Source: Croceivirga sp. (GTDB lineage Bacteria > Bacteroidota > Bacteroidia > Flavobacteriales > Flavobacteriaceae). From it: 64,000 bases of DNA. Positions within the stretch are counted from its first letter, which is position 1. Every line of letters begins with the position of its first letter. Below are positions 41,677 through 51,616 of this stretch, piece by piece. The stretch is from contig JANQQQ010000016.1 of NCBI GenBank assembly GCA_028284935.1, positions 212,730 through 276,729 of the forward strand. Reading direction: 5' to 3'. The notes beneath the pieces are model-generated. The model saw only the letters and a list, made by a program, of their open reading frames with translations, was not told the DNA's origin and made no database searches. Both the position numbers and the translations under genes were made by a program.

Positions 41677-44600
41677 ATGAAAATGCCCTTCTCCAAGGCA
41701 GGTCTTCTCCTGCTTTCCTTTTGTTTTATTGCCTTTACAGGGGAATCCCAACGACGAAAAAAATCACCGGCTTCTCCTGAAATCCCTTCGGAACTCTATT
41801 CCAGTTTGGAGTATCGATTGGTGGGCCCATTTCGCGGCGGACGATCCGCAGCGGTAACAGGTGTCCCTGGGGAACCCAACCTCTTTTATTTTGGTGCCAC
41901 AGGAGGTGGTGTATGGAAGACCTTGGACGGCGGACGTTCTTGGAAGAACATATCCGACGGTTATTTTGGTGGAAGTATAGGGGCGGTAGAAGTCGCCAAA
42001 AGCGATCCCAATGTCATCTACGTGGGAGGTGGGGAAAAGACGCTCCGCGGGAACGTGTCCAGCGGGTACGGTATTTGGAAGACCGAAGATGCCGGAAAAA
42101 CATGGCAAAAGGCCGGTCTGGAAAAGAGTAGGCACGTCCCTCGCATTCGTATCCATCCTACGGACTACAATACGGTCTATGCTGCCGTACTGGGGAATAT
42201 CTATAAGCCCACCAAAGAACGTGGGGTCTATAAAAGTACGGATGGGGGCAAGACTTGGAAGCAAGTACTGTTTGTAAACGATCAGTCTGGGGCAGTGGAT
42301 TTGACCTTCGATCCCAACAACCCTAGAATTTTATACGCATCCACTTGGCGCGCCCAGCGTACGCCCTATTCTTTAAGTAGTGGTGGAGACGGTTCTGCGC
42401 TTTGGAAAAGTACGGACAGTGGGGAAACCTGGACCGAAATCTCCAAAAATGAAGGGTTCCCAAAAGATACCCTAGGGATTATAGGCGTCTCGGTATCCCC
42501 AGTAAATTCCGAAAGGGTCTTTGCCATTGTGGAGAATAAGGAAAAAGGAGGCCTATACCGTTCCGATGATGGGGGCGAGAAATGGACCCAGGTAAACAGT
42601 GAACGAAAATTGCGGCAACGTGCCTGGTACTACACCCGGGTGTATGCCGATACCGAAGATGAAGATGTGGTGTACGTGATGAACGTGCGGTACCATAAAT
42701 CTACCGACGGGGGAAAATCCTTCAACACCTTCAATGCGCCACATGGAGATCATCATGATTTATGGATTGCTCCAGAGAACAGTCAACGGATGATTATTGG
42801 GGATGATGGGGGTGCCCAGGTAAGTTATGATGGCGGGGAAACCTGGAGTACCTATTACAACCAACCTACGGCCCAGTTTTATCGAGTAACGGTGGACAAT
42901 GCCTTCCCTTACCGCATTTATGTGGCACAACAGGATAATAGTACGGTACGTATCAATCACCGTTCTGATAGTTGGAGTATAGGAGAGGACGATTGGGAAC
43001 CTACCGCGGGGGGTGAATCTGCCCATATTGCGGTTGATCCCACCAACAATGATATTGTGTATGGGGGGAGTTATGGAGGATTTTTAACTCGCGTCAACCA
43101 TGCCAATAAAACGGTGCGCGGCATCAACGTATGGCCGGATAATCCTATGGGCTATGGTGCTGAGGGGATGAAATACCGTTTTCAATGGAATTTCCCCATC
43201 ATCTTCAGCAAGCACGACCCTAAAAAATTGTACACCTTTAGCAACCATGTCCACCTAAGTACCAATGAAGGTCAAAGTTGGGAACGGCTTAGTGGGGACC
43301 TCACTAGAAATGACCCTGATAAATTGGTCAGTAGTGGTGGACCTATTACCCAGGACAATACGGGAGTGGAATACTATTGTACCATTTTTGCGGCCCAAGA
43401 AAGTCCGTTAAAAGAAGGCCTTATGTGGGTGGGCAGTGATGATGGGTTGATTCATCTGACCCAAGACGGCGGAGCTACTTGGGAAAACATTACGCCAACC
43501 GGAATGCCGGAATGGATGATGATCAATAGTGTGGAACCATCAGCATTTGATGAAGGCACCTGCTATGTAGCAGGTACCCGTTATAAACTGGGCGATTTTG
43601 CCCCTTATTTGTATAAGACCACGGATTACGGAAAGACATGGACCAAAATCACCAACGGGATCGAAGGGGAGCATTTTACCCGAGTCGTACGGGAAGATCC
43701 CAAGCGCAAAGGGTTATTATATGCCGGAACGGAAACAGGGATGTACATCTCCTTCAACGATGGGGCAAATTGGGAGAAATTTCAATTGAATTTGCCCATT
43801 GTTCCTATTACGGATTTAGTGATCAAAGACAACAATTTGGTGGTCGCCACCCAAGGGCGAAGCGTCTGGATTATTGACGACCTTAGCGTTTTACATCAGT
43901 TGGCCTCCAGTGATTCAGGGGCGAACATGAAACTTTTTGCTCCTAAGGATTCCTACCGAACCAAGGGTAATGCCCGATCGAAAGAAAACGCCAGCTTGAC
44001 TGAAGGCCAGAACCATCCAGCGGGAGTGGTGACCCATTTTTATCTTAAAAACTATGATAAGGAAAAGGATACGGTACAGCTGACCTATCTGAGCATGACG
44101 GGAGATACCTTGGCTAATTTTAGTACCAAAGCCAAGGATAAGAAAAAGATGCTCAAGGTGGAGCAAGGCGGCAATACCCACAACTGGGATACGCGAGGCA
44201 AGGGCGCTGAACGGTTGAAAGGGATGATCCTATGGTGGGCCAACTTGAACGGAGCCAAAGCGGTTCCCGGAAGTTATCGGGTTTCCCTAGACGTCAATGG
44301 AGCTGCGCAAATGGAGAATTTTAAGATCCTCCCCGATCCTAGGGCCGAGGTTTCCGTTGCCGATATGCAAAAGCAATACGACTTTATTACCAGCATCAAT
44401 GAAACGGTGGATAAAGCACATCAGTCGATTAAAAAGATTCGCAAAATCAATGAAAAGTTGGATGCCTTTACCAAACAGTACAAGGACAACGAGGCCACCA
44501 AAGACTTGGTTGAAAGGGCAAAAAAGATGAAAGAGGGCTTCTCTGAGGTGGAAAAGGCATTGTATCAAACCAAGAACAGAAGTAATCAGGATCCTTTGAA

Positions 44601-44820
44601 CTTTCCCATTCGCCTGACGAACAAACTGGCGCATTTGAACAGCTTGGTCAGTATCGACGATTTTCCCCCTACCGAACAGGATATCGCGGTAAAGAATGAG
44701 ATGACCACCAAAATCAACTCCCAATTGGCGACCTTTGATAAATTGGTTGATGAAGAGATGAAGGCCTTTAATGATAGCTTTAACCAACTTGGGTTGGATT
44801 ATTTATCCATTGAGGAATAA
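41677..44820 (+). CDS. Large exported BNR/VPS10-type beta-propeller protein, paralogue 1
   Basis: 1047 residues. Signal peptide (FSKAGLLLLSFCFIAFTGESQ), then tandem sialidase/VPS10-type propeller blades with Asp-box-like motifs (SxDGGxTW: KTLDGGRSWKN, KSTDGGKTWKQ, RSDDGGEKWTQ, LTQDGGATWEN) to about residue 760. A linker domain and a C-terminal helical region (about 890-1040, e.g. KKIRKINEKLDAFTKQYKD) follow. Usually annotated glycosyl hydrolase, but no sialidase catalytic set is obvious; a binding or scaffolding role is equally possible. Its closest visible relative is the gene at 45388-48510, with the same N-terminal pattern GPFRGGRS and domain order. Confidence 0.9.
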   Translation: MKMPFSKAGLLLLSFCFIAFTGESQRRKKSPASPEIPSELYSSLEYRLVGPFRGGRSAAVTGVPGEPNLFYFGATGGGVWKTLDGGRSWKNISDGYFGGSIGAVEVAKSDPNVIYVGGGEKTLRGNVSSGYGIWKTEDAGKTWQKAGLEKSRHVPRIRIHPTDYNTVYAAVLGNIYKPTKERGVYKSTDGGKTWKQVLFVNDQSGAVDLTFDPNNPRILYASTWRAQRTPYSLSSGGDGSALWKSTDSGETWTEISKNEGFPKDTLGIIGVSVSPVNSERVFAIVENKEKGGLYRSDDGGEKWTQVNSERKLRQRAWYYTRVYADTEDEDVVYVMNVRYHKSTDGGKSFNTFNAPHGDHHDLWIAPENSQRMIIGDDGGAQVSYDGGETWSTYYNQPTAQFYRVTVDNAFPYRIYVAQQDNSTVRINHRSDSWSIGEDDWEPTAGGESAHIAVDPTNNDIVYGGSYGGFLTRVNHANKTVRGINVWPDNPMGYGAEGMKYRFQWNFPIIFSKHDPKKLYTFSNHVHLSTNEGQSWERLSGDLTRNDPDKLVSSGGPITQDNTGVEYYCTIFAAQESPLKEGLMWVGSDDGLIHLTQDGGATWENITPTGMPEWMMINSVEPSAFDEGTCYVAGTRYKLGDFAPYLYKTTDYGKTWTKITNGIEGEHFTRVVREDPKRKGLLYAGTETGMYISFNDGANWEKFQLNLPIVPITDLVIKDNNLVVATQGRSVWIIDDLSVLHQLASSDSGANMKLFAPKDSYRTKGNARSKENASLTEGQNHPAGVVTHFYLKNYDKEKDTVQLTYLSMTGDTLANFSTKAKDKKKMLKVEQGGNTHNWDTRGKGAERLKGMILWWANLNGAKAVPGSYRVSLDVNGAAQMENFKILPDPRAEVSVADMQKQYDFITSINETVDKAHQSIKKIRKINEKLDAFTKQYKDNEATKDLVERAKKMKEGFSEVEKALYQTKNRSNQDPLNFPIRLTNKLAHLNSLVSIDDFPPTEQDIAVKNEMTTKINSQLATFDKLVDEEMKAFNDSFNQLGLDYLSIEE

Positions 44821-44831
44821 AGGGTTCGATT

Positions 44832-44923
44832 TCCCCTCCCAAAGGGGAGGTGCCTGAAAGGGCGGAGGGGGTTAAATACATGGACCACCCCGGCTGACGC
44901 CACCCCTCCTTCAAAAGGAGGGG
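44832..44923. repeat. REP pair flanking DUF559 gene, left side
   Basis: Plus-oriented element (CCCCTCC/GGGGAGG hairpin, TGCCTGAAAGGGCGGAGGGG) at 44832-44875, then an inverted one, ACCACCCCGGCTGACGCC with hairpin CCCCTCCTT/AAGGAGGGG (44903-44923). The first shares about 30 near-identical bases with 45325-45356. Confidence 0.88.
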
Positions 44924-44945
44924 TCGACTAAGACCGATAATTGTC

Positions 44946-45311
44946 ATGAAACGCGGAATTAACAACCTTAAGTATCTAAAAGCGCATAGAAAGAACCTTA
45001 GAAATAATCCAACTAAGGCGGAGACCATGTTGTGGAAAGCATTGCGAAAAAACCAAGTGGAGGGGCGTAAGTTCAGAAGGCAACATAGCATATCAAATTA
45101 TATATTGGATTTCTACTGTCCGGAGGAAAAGTTAGCTGTTGAGGTGGACGGTGAAGTTCATTATAACATGGTTAATGAGCAATATGACCACAAAAGAAAA
45201 TGGTTTCTTGAGCATTGCGGGATTCAGTTGCTACGATTTGAAAACAAACAGATATTTGAAAACCTCGATATCGTTCTTGAAGCTATTAAAGATAGATTTA
45301 GAACGAAATAG
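44946..45311 (+). CDS. DUF559 family (Vsr-like PD-(D/E)XK) endonuclease
   Basis: 121 residues. Basic N-terminus (RKNLRNNPTKAETMLWKALRK), then the Vsr-fold nuclease core: RRQHSISNYILDFYC (Asp55), and EKLAVEVDGE with Glu66 and Asp68 as metal ligands; C-terminal IQLLRFENKQIFENLDIVL. DUF559 proteins are predicted nucleases of largely unknown role. It is compact and flanked within 25 bases by palindromic repeats on both sides, between two paralogous genes. The left REP is near-identical to the right one. This suggests a small cassette rather than a member of the surrounding operon. Confidence 0.92.
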   Translation: MKRGINNLKYLKAHRKNLRNNPTKAETMLWKALRKNQVEGRKFRRQHSISNYILDFYCPEEKLAVEVDGEVHYNMVNEQYDHKRKWFLEHCGIQLLRFENKQIFENLDIVLEAIKDRFRTK

Positions 45312-45312
45312 T

Positions 45313-45356
45313 CCTCCCCTTTGAAAGGGGAGGTGCCTGAAAGGGCGGAGGGGTTA
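45313..45356 (+). repeat. REP element flanking DUF559 gene, right side
   Basis: Hairpin CCTCCCCTTT/AAAGGGGAGG then TGCCTGAAAGGGCGGAGGGG and TTAAA. It starts 2 bases after the DUF559 stop and could also serve as its terminator. Confidence 0.88.
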
Positions 45357-45387
45357 AACTGGAATAAAAAGATTTTAGAACCATCAT

Positions 45388-48300
45388 ATGATACGTAAAG
45401 AAAGATTACTCCTATTGGCCTTATTCGCATTTGGATGCTCTTTTGCCCAAACTGCAGAGGAATATTTCAAACCCTTGAAGTACCGAAATATCGGGCCCTT
45501 TCGAGGTGGTAGATCCGTATGTGCCACCGGGGTTGTGGGAGACCCCATGACTTATTATATGGGCATTACCGGCGGTGGTGTCTGGAAGACCACGGATGCA
45601 GGGCAACGCTGGAACAACATTTCTGATGGGTTCTTTGAAATGGGCTCTGTGGGAGCGGTCGCCGTTTCTGCCTCCAACCCCAATATCGTTTTTGTGGGCA
45701 TGGGGGAACATGCACCACGTGGCGTGATGACGTCTTACGGAGATGGGGTCTATAAATCCATTGATGCCGGAAAAACCTGGCAGCATATGGGTCTTAAGGA
45801 AACCCAGCACATCGCCAGAATTGTTATCCATCCGACCAATCCGGATATCGTTTACGTGGCGGCACAAGGGGCCTTGTTCGGTCCGAATAAGGAACGTGGC
45901 ATTTATAAATCCACCGATGGGGGAACAACATGGAAAAACGTTTTGTTCGTGAATGAACTCACAGGTTGTTCGGAACTTTCCATGGATGCGCATGTCCCTG
46001 AAGTGCTCTATGCCACCATGTGGCACCACCAACGGAAACCTGAAGTGGTCATCAGTGGTGGCGAAGGTAGTGGCGTTTACAAATCGGTTGATGGTGGTGA
46101 GACTTGGGAGAAAATCGAAAAAGGACTTCCCAAGGAAAAAGGGAAAATGGCCATAGCGGTCAGTCCAGCAAATCCCAATAAAGTCTATGCCTTGGTGGAA
46201 AGCGACTCCAATGCCGATAAAGGGGGACTATTTGTGTCAAACAATGCCGGTAAAAACTGGAGCATGGTCAGTGGGGATAATCGCCTGACCCAACGGGCTT
46301 GGTACTATACCGAAGTGTTTGCCGACCCCAACAATGAAAATGTGGTCTACGTGTTGAGTGCCCCTGCCCTACGTTCCATTGATGGAGGGAGAACATGGGA
46401 GCGACTATCGGGTACCCATGGGGATTACCATGATCTCTGGATCAATCCGAACAACTCGAATACTATGGTCATTGCGAATGATGGAGGGGCCGCTGTAAGT
46501 TTCAATTATGGGAAAAGTTGGTCTTCCCAATCCATTATGCCCACGGCGCAGTTTTACCGTATCAATGCCGATAATTTATTTCCTTACAATATCTATGGGG
46601 GACAGCAGGATAATACTTCGGTAAAGATTGCAAGCCTTTCCTTGGGGAGGGGAAGTATCAGTCGTGAAGATTGGACCTACTCTGCCGGGGGGGAGAGTGC
46701 TTTTTTGGCTTTTGATCCAGATAATCCAAGATATGTGATGGGAGGAAGTTACTTGGGCAATATCAATCTGTTGGATACCCATTCTAAAGCATCGACCAAA
46801 GTGTTGACGGCGCCTATTCAGTATTTGGGTCGTGCTGCCCGCGACATGAAATACCTCTATAACTGGAATGCCCCCATTATATGGTCAAAGCATGAACCCG
46901 GCACCTTTTATCATTGTGCCCAACTGGTACTGAGAACCCGGGATATGGGAATGACTTGGGAAGAAGTTTCACCAGATCTGACCCGAAATCAGGACGACAA
47001 ACAGGGCAATGGAGGGCGTCCATACACTAATGAAGCGGTGGGCGCGGAAAACTATGGTACCATTGCCTATATGATAGAATCCCCCCATGAAAAAGGGGTG
47101 TTCTACACCGGCAGTGATGATGGATTGGTCCATATTACCAAAAATGGAGGCGAAAGTTGGCAAAATGTGACCCCTAAAGGGCTTCAGGAATGCTTGATCA
47201 ATGCAATTGAGGTATCGCCGCATGACCCGGCTACGGTCTATGTTGCCACCACACGCTATAAGTTTAACGATTACACTCCGACCTTATATAGGTCCACCAA
47301 TTATGGACAAAGTTGGACCAATATCAGTTCGGGAATTCCACAAGGTTCCTTCACTCGAGTAGTGCGTGAGGACAAGGACCGAAAAAACCTATTGTATGCC
47401 GGAACGGAGAAAGGCATGTACATTTCTTGGAATGGTGGGCAAAATTGGGAATCCTTTCAATTGAACCTTCCCAAGACCCCAATACTTGATTTGATGGTAC
47501 ATCAAGGGGATTTGATTGTGGCCACATCGGGGCGTTCCTTCTGGATTTTGGATGATTTGGGATTGTTCAAGACGTATGATCAACCTCAAAAAGCGGCCAA
47601 ACTCTATGAACCGGAAGCGGCCTACAACGGTTTTTGGTATAGTGCCATGAATGGGAATTCATCCCGTTTTAAAGGAACGCAACCGTTCACTGGGGTTAAT
47701 CCCGCCAACGGATTGGTCATCTACTATGAACTTCCAAAATTGGATTCCACGGAAATCAAAATGGAAATTAGAGATGCCAAGGGCAAGTTGGTCAATACTT
47801 TCTCGTCGGAGGGGGACAAGACCTATAAGCGTTACGATGGCGGCCCACCACCTACACCAAAATTATCCAAAAGCGAAGGCCTGAACCGATTCGTATGGAA
47901 TTTGGGACATGCGATCATGCCCGGGGTTGACGATACGTATATCGAAGCAAATTATAGGGGCCATCGTGCCATTCCAGGTACGTACACCATTACCCTGACC
48001 GTAGGGGATAAAACGATGGAGACCAAGGGAACCATTAAAGAAGTGCCCACCTACGAGACCAAGCCCGGGCAATATGAGGCCTATGATGCCTTTATGACCG
48101 AGACGGAAGCCCAACTCACTGAAATGCATCACATGGTGAATACCCTTTTTAAAGCGAAAAACCAGTTAACAAAGGTGCTGGAAAAAGTGGAGGACAAGGA
48201 ATTAAAGAAAGCAGGGAAAGCCCTTGCTGATGAAATGGATGCCTGGGACAAAGAAATGGTACAACGCAAATCCAAAGCCTATGACGATGTGGAGAATTTC

Positions 48301-48510
48301 CCCAATAAATTCACTGCGGAATACCTCTTTTTGATCAATGCCACGGACAGCTCTATTCCAAGGGTAAATCAGTCTTCCGTTGACCGAAGAAAGGAGTTGG
48401 ATGCCCAATGGATAGGCTTAAAACAACGCGGAGAGGCTTTTACCAAGAGTAAAATTCCGGAGTTCAATAAAAAATTGTGGGCCGCCGGTATTGGTGCGGT
48501 GCAGTTGTAA
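45388..48510 (+). CDS. Large exported BNR/VPS10-type beta-propeller protein, paralogue 2
   Basis: 1040 residues, same architecture as 41677-44820: signal peptide ([15 protein letters not shown]), propeller blades with Asp-box-like repeats ([44 protein letters not shown]), linker and C-terminal helical region. Shared blocks such as [25 protein letters not shown] and [16 protein letters not shown] show tandem duplication followed by clear divergence. The Cys in ALFAFGCSF could be a lipobox, but SFAQ favours ordinary cleavage. Paralogues and their spacing suggest a once contiguous pair later split by the DUF559 cassette. Confidence 0.9.
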   Translation: MIRKERLLLLALFAFGCSFAQTAEEYFKPLKYRNIGPFRGGRSVCATGVVGDPMTYYMGITGGGVWKTTDAGQRWNNISDGFFEMGSVGAVAVSASNPNIVFVGMGEHAPRGVMTSYGDGVYKSIDAGKTWQHMGLKETQHIARIVIHPTNPDIVYVAAQGALFGPNKERGIYKSTDGGTTWKNVLFVNELTGCSELSMDAHVPEVLYATMWHHQRKPEVVISGGEGSGVYKSVDGGETWEKIEKGLPKEKGKMAIAVSPANPNKVYALVESDSNADKGGLFVSNNAGKNWSMVSGDNRLTQRAWYYTEVFADPNNENVVYVLSAPALRSIDGGRTWERLSGTHGDYHDLWINPNNSNTMVIANDGGAAVSFNYGKSWSSQSIMPTAQFYRINADNLFPYNIYGGQQDNTSVKIASLSLGRGSISREDWTYSAGGESAFLAFDPDNPRYVMGGSYLGNINLLDTHSKASTKVLTAPIQYLGRAARDMKYLYNWNAPIIWSKHEPGTFYHCAQLVLRTRDMGMTWEEVSPDLTRNQDDKQGNGGRPYTNEAVGAENYGTIAYMIESPHEKGVFYTGSDDGLVHITKNGGESWQNVTPKGLQECLINAIEVSPHDPATVYVATTRYKFNDYTPTLYRSTNYGQSWTNISSGIPQGSFTRVVREDKDRKNLLYAGTEKGMYISWNGGQNWESFQLNLPKTPILDLMVHQGDLIVATSGRSFWILDDLGLFKTYDQPQKAAKLYEPEAAYNGFWYSAMNGNSSRFKGTQPFTGVNPANGLVIYYELPKLDSTEIKMEIRDAKGKLVNTFSSEGDKTYKRYDGGPPPTPKLSKSEGLNRFVWNLGHAIMPGVDDTYIEANYRGHRAIPGTYTITLTVGDKTMETKGTIKEVPTYETKPGQYEAYDAFMTETEAQLTEMHHMVNTLFKAKNQLTKVLEKVEDKELKKAGKALADEMDAWDKEMVQRKSKAYDDVENFPNKFTAEYLFLINATDSSIPRVNQSSVDRRKELDAQWIGLKQRGEAFTKSKIPEFNKKLWAAGIGAVQL

Positions 48511-48555
48511 AAAATTAAATGGTGTTTGGGCGAAGCGTGTTAACGAACTAGATCG

Positions 48556-48563
48556 TACCTTTG
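48556..48563 (+). promoter_or_regulatory. Candidate -7 box for hemJ
   Basis: TACCTTTG matches TAnnTTTG exactly, 30 bases before the GTG start; no well-spaced TTG is evident. Confidence 0.38.
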
Positions 48564-48592
48564 GCTCTTTGCCCAAAAACAATGATTCATAG

Positions 48593-49141
48593 GTGGAAAT
48601 CTACAACTACATAAAAGCTTTACATCTGATTTTCGTAGTGACTTGGTTTGCTGGATTGTTTTACATACCTAGATTGTTCATCAACCATATTGAGGCCAGT
48701 GAAAAACCGTCCCCTGACAAGGAAATCTTGACCCATCACCTTAAGCTGATGACCAAACGGTTGTGGTATATTATCACCTGGCCATCGGCAATTTTGTGTA
48801 CGCTATTTGCCCTTTGGTTACTTTGGTTGATGCCGGGTTGGCTGCAACAACCATGGATGCATGTTAAGCTTGCCTTTGTGTTACTGTTGTTTTTCTATCA
48901 CCTAAAATGCCATCAGATGTTCAAACAACTGCAACGAGATGAGGTAAAATATACCTCCAATTACATGCGCATTTGGAACGAGGTGGCCACCTTGGTACTT
49001 TTTGCCATTACCTTTTTAGTCATTCTCAAGAATGCCTTTAACTGGATCTATGGGGTTATCGGAATTTTCCTTTTGGGCATTCTTCTCATGCTGGGCATTC
49101 GCTTGTATAAAAGGATTCGGGACAAAAATCCAAACGCCTAG
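48593..49141 (+). CDS. hemJ: Protoporphyrinogen IX oxidase, HemJ type
   Basis: 182 residues starting with GTG (48593-48595). About four or five membrane helices. The HemJ signature is ALHLIFVVTWFAGLFYIPRLF, with the conserved His11, plus HLKLMTKRLWYIITWPSA and the Lys/His pattern of WMHVKLAFVLLLFFYHLKCH. It oxidises protoporphyrinogen IX to protoporphyrin IX at the membrane, the step before ferrochelatase. It complements hemA and hemH in this window but sits 36 kb from hemH. Confidence 0.93.
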   Translation: MEIYNYIKALHLIFVVTWFAGLFYIPRLFINHIEASEKPSPDKEILTHHLKLMTKRLWYIITWPSAILCTLFALWLLWLMPGWLQQPWMHVKLAFVLLLFFYHLKCHQMFKQLQRDEVKYTSNYMRIWNEVATLVLFAITFLVILKNAFNWIYGVIGIFLLGILLMLGIRLYKRIRDKNPNA

Positions 49142-49149
49142 AGGCTTAA

Positions 49150-49220
49150 ATTCCAAAATACAAAACCCAAATTCCAAGGTTTTACTCATTCAATTGGTAT
49201 TTGTTATTTGGAATTTGAAG
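49150..49220. repeat. CAAATTCCAA/TTGGAATTTG palindromic spacer
   Basis: CAAATTCCAA (49168-49177) pairs with TTGGAATTTG (49208-49217); TTCCAAAATACAAAACCC upstream is rich in the same CCAAA words. A low-complexity intergenic repeat of a type I recall from flavobacteria. Confidence 0.6.
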
Positions 49221-49275
49221 TTTCAAAGCTTTTGGTTCGATTCTTGCTACCTTTATTCGAAATATTCGTTAAAGC

Positions 49276-50724
49276 GTGTTCAAAAAGTTTTCGCTACGTT
49301 CCCGGATTTTTATTACCATGATTCTTTTAGTGGTCTTTGCATCGATTTTGATTGCAGGAGTGGCCATTTATCAGTACAGGGAACAAGGTGTTGACTATCA
49401 TGAAAATCGATTGGAGCGCAAAGAAGAGCAGATACTACAGAGTATCGATTACGCCCTTCGGGAAACTACTTATGAGCCGAATACCGAAAATCTGGGGTAC
49501 ATCTTTCGCAATGAAATCTACAAAATAGCGGATGTCCAGAACGTCAACTTTAATATTTATGATTTGGAGGGCGAACTGATAAAGAGTTCCAAACCTGCCT
49601 TTGAAGCGGATTCATTGTCCAATTGTCTGGATGCGGAGGTGCTCAATAACCTGGCCATGAGTCCAACCAAGCGCTATGTTGAGGAAAAACGAACGGCCGG
49701 GGATAAGTACCAGGCCTCCTACACGTTTATCAATGACCCAATGTTCAAGCCTATTGGCATTATGAACTTACCTTATTTTGAGGACAATTCTTTCAACGAT
49801 ATGGAACTTCGAGAATTGTTGACGCGTTTGACAGGGGTGTATCTGGTAATGCTCTTAGCAGCAATAATCCTAGCCTATTTCATTTCAAAATACATTACAC
49901 GTTCCTTACAGACGGTTGCGGATAAACTCCATTTAACGGGATTGACCAAGCGCAATGAAAAGATTATCATTGAAAACCCAACACAAGAAATAGGAAAGTT
50001 GGTGGACTCTTATAACGAGATGATTGATGAGCTTGAGGCGAGCGCCGCCAAATTGGCGCGAAGTGAACGGGAACAGGCTTGGCGAGAGATGGCAAAACAG
50101 GTAGCACATGAAATAAAAAATCCGTTGACGCCCATGCGACTGAGTGTTCAGAGTTTTGAGCGTAAATTTGACCCTGAAGATCCCAAGATTGGGAAAAAGG
50201 TAAAGGAGTTTTCCAAGACTTTGGTACAACAGATCGATACCATGGGGAATATTGCCTCGGCCTTTTCCAATTTCGCCAATATGCCGGCCCAGCAAAAAGA
50301 GACTCTCAATGTGGTTACCGTGACAAAACTGGCCTTGGATATTTTTAATGAGCCTTATATTCATTTTATCTGTGAAGAGGAGGAAATCATTGCCAAATTG
50401 GATCGGACACAGCTTATCCGGATCATCACCAATCTGGTAAAAAACGCCATTCAGGCTATGATTGGCGTGGATTCCCCAAGAATTTTAGTGAGTGTGATTT
50501 CAGAAACGGACAGGGTGAAGATCCAAGTGGCAGACAATGGGGTGGGCATCCCCGATGAGTTCAAAGACAAAATATATGAACCTAAGTTCACTACAAAAAC
50601 CAGCGGTATGGGCCTTGGTCTTGGGATGGTCAGAAACATCATAGAAAATTACGGAGGAACCATAAGTTTTACTTCACAAGCAGGTAAAGGAACGGTCTTC
50701 ACAGTCAAGTTTCCAAAGGAATAA
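49276..50724 (+). CDS. NtrY-like membrane sensor histidine kinase
   Basis: 482 residues with GTG start (49276). N-terminal helix (about 11-31), a ~150-residue periplasmic sensor, a second helix (about 187-204), HAMP-like region (205-262), HisKA with phosphoacceptor His278 in [12 protein letters not shown], and HATPase with [10 protein letters not shown] (N box), DNGVGIPDE (G1) and GMGLGLGMV (G2). The EIKNPLTPM form of the H box is typical of NtrY relatives. No response regulator is adjacent, so it is an orphan kinase here. A short spacer separates it from hemJ. Confidence 0.93.
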   Translation: MFKKFSLRSRIFITMILLVVFASILIAGVAIYQYREQGVDYHENRLERKEEQILQSIDYALRETTYEPNTENLGYIFRNEIYKIADVQNVNFNIYDLEGELIKSSKPAFEADSLSNCLDAEVLNNLAMSPTKRYVEEKRTAGDKYQASYTFINDPMFKPIGIMNLPYFEDNSFNDMELRELLTRLTGVYLVMLLAAIILAYFISKYITRSLQTVADKLHLTGLTKRNEKIIIENPTQEIGKLVDSYNEMIDELEASAAKLARSEREQAWREMAKQVAHEIKNPLTPMRLSVQSFERKFDPEDPKIGKKVKEFSKTLVQQIDTMGNIASAFSNFANMPAQQKETLNVVTVTKLALDIFNEPYIHFICEEEEIIAKLDRTQLIRIITNLVKNAIQAMIGVDSPRILVSVISETDRVKIQVADNGVGIPDEFKDKIYEPKFTTKTSGMGLGLGMVRNIIENYGGTISFTSQAGKGTVFTVKFPKE

Positions 50725-50743
50725 ATAGGTCGGATGTTCCATG

Positions 50744-50774
50744 TTGGATGCTCAATTTCGATTGCGTAATTTAG
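50744..50774 (+). promoter_or_regulatory. Candidate promoter for the enoyl-CoA hydratase gene
   Basis: TTG (50744-50746), 20-base spacer, TAATTTAG (50767-50774; one base off TAnnTTTG), 36 bases before the ATG. Confidence 0.42.
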
Positions 50775-50810
50775 CATTCATCCTGCACAAAGCAATAAAT
50801 AACAAAGATC

Positions 50811-51593
50811 ATGACCTACGAAAACATCTATATTGAAGAGGAAGGCGCTATCGCAACCATTACCATTGACCGCCCCAAAAAATTGAATGCCCTCAACAAA
50901 GCAACGATTGAAGAGCTGCATCAGGCGTTCAAGGAATTGGATGAAGACAAGGAAATCAAGGTCATTATTATTACGGGAAGTGGGGAAAAGGCATTTGTGG
51001 CTGGAGCCGATATTTCAGAATTTGCCCATTTTAGTGTGGAACAAGGAGGACTGTTGGCGGCCAAGGGGCAAGAACTGTTGTTCGATTTTGTGGCACACCT
51101 CAGCACCCCAGTCATTGGCGCAATCAATGGTTTTGCCTTAGGAGGTGGACTTGAGCTTGCCATGTCCTGCCATTTTAGGGTGGCCAGCGAAAATGCCAAA
51201 ATGGGCTTACCAGAAGTTTCCCTGGGGGTCATTCCTGGATATGGAGGTACACAGCGGCTTCCCCAATTGGTCGGTAAGGGGGTAGCCATGGAAATGATTA
51301 TGACGGCAAGCATGGTGGATGCCCAAAAAGCGCTTCAACATGGATTGGTGAATTATGTGCTGCCACAGGAAGAATTGTTGGCATTTTGTCGAAAATTAGC
51401 CCAAAAAATCACCAACAACTCCAGCGTAGCCATCACTCAGGCAATAAATGCCGTGAATGCGGGTTATAACCCTAAAGCGGATGGTTATGCTGTTGAAATC
51501 GATGCGTTTGGCCGTTGTTTTGGCACCGATGATTTTAAGGAAGGTACCGCAGCCTTTTTAGAAAAACGCAAAGCCGATTTCCCCGGCAGCTAG
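50811..51593 (+). CDS. Enoyl-CoA hydratase (crotonase family)
   Basis: 260 residues, cytosolic. Crotonase signatures: GSGEKAFVAGADISEFA (CoA/oxyanion loop), GAINGFALGGGLELAMSCHFRVAS with the first Glu, and GLPEVSLGVIPGYGGTQRL with the second, so both hydratase glutamates are present. It hydrates trans-2-enoyl-CoA in fatty-acid or amino-acid degradation. No other beta-oxidation gene is nearby. Codon use and length are normal. Confidence 0.95.
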   Translation: MTYENIYIEEEGAIATITIDRPKKLNALNKATIEELHQAFKELDEDKEIKVIIITGSGEKAFVAGADISEFAHFSVEQGGLLAAKGQELLFDFVAHLSTPVIGAINGFALGGGLELAMSCHFRVASENAKMGLPEVSLGVIPGYGGTQRLPQLVGKGVAMEMIMTASMVDAQKALQHGLVNYVLPQEELLAFCRKLAQKITNNSSVAITQAINAVNAGYNPKADGYAVEIDAFGRCFGTDDFKEGTAAFLEKRKADFPGS

Positions 51594-51616
51594 TCAGCCG
51601 AAAATTTTGCCCCACA

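Noticed and set aside
41764..42264. 166-residue antisense frame inside the first propeller gene
   Set aside because: Lies opposite a well-supported gene and has no start context or family signature; other long antisense frames (e.g. 44287-44787, 45421-46032, 54100-54540) were rejected for the same reason.
41677..44820. Sialidase or sortilin-like receptor
   Set aside because: Asp-box-like repeats are clear, but the Arg triad and Tyr/Glu of sialidases were not found, so only the fold is claimed.
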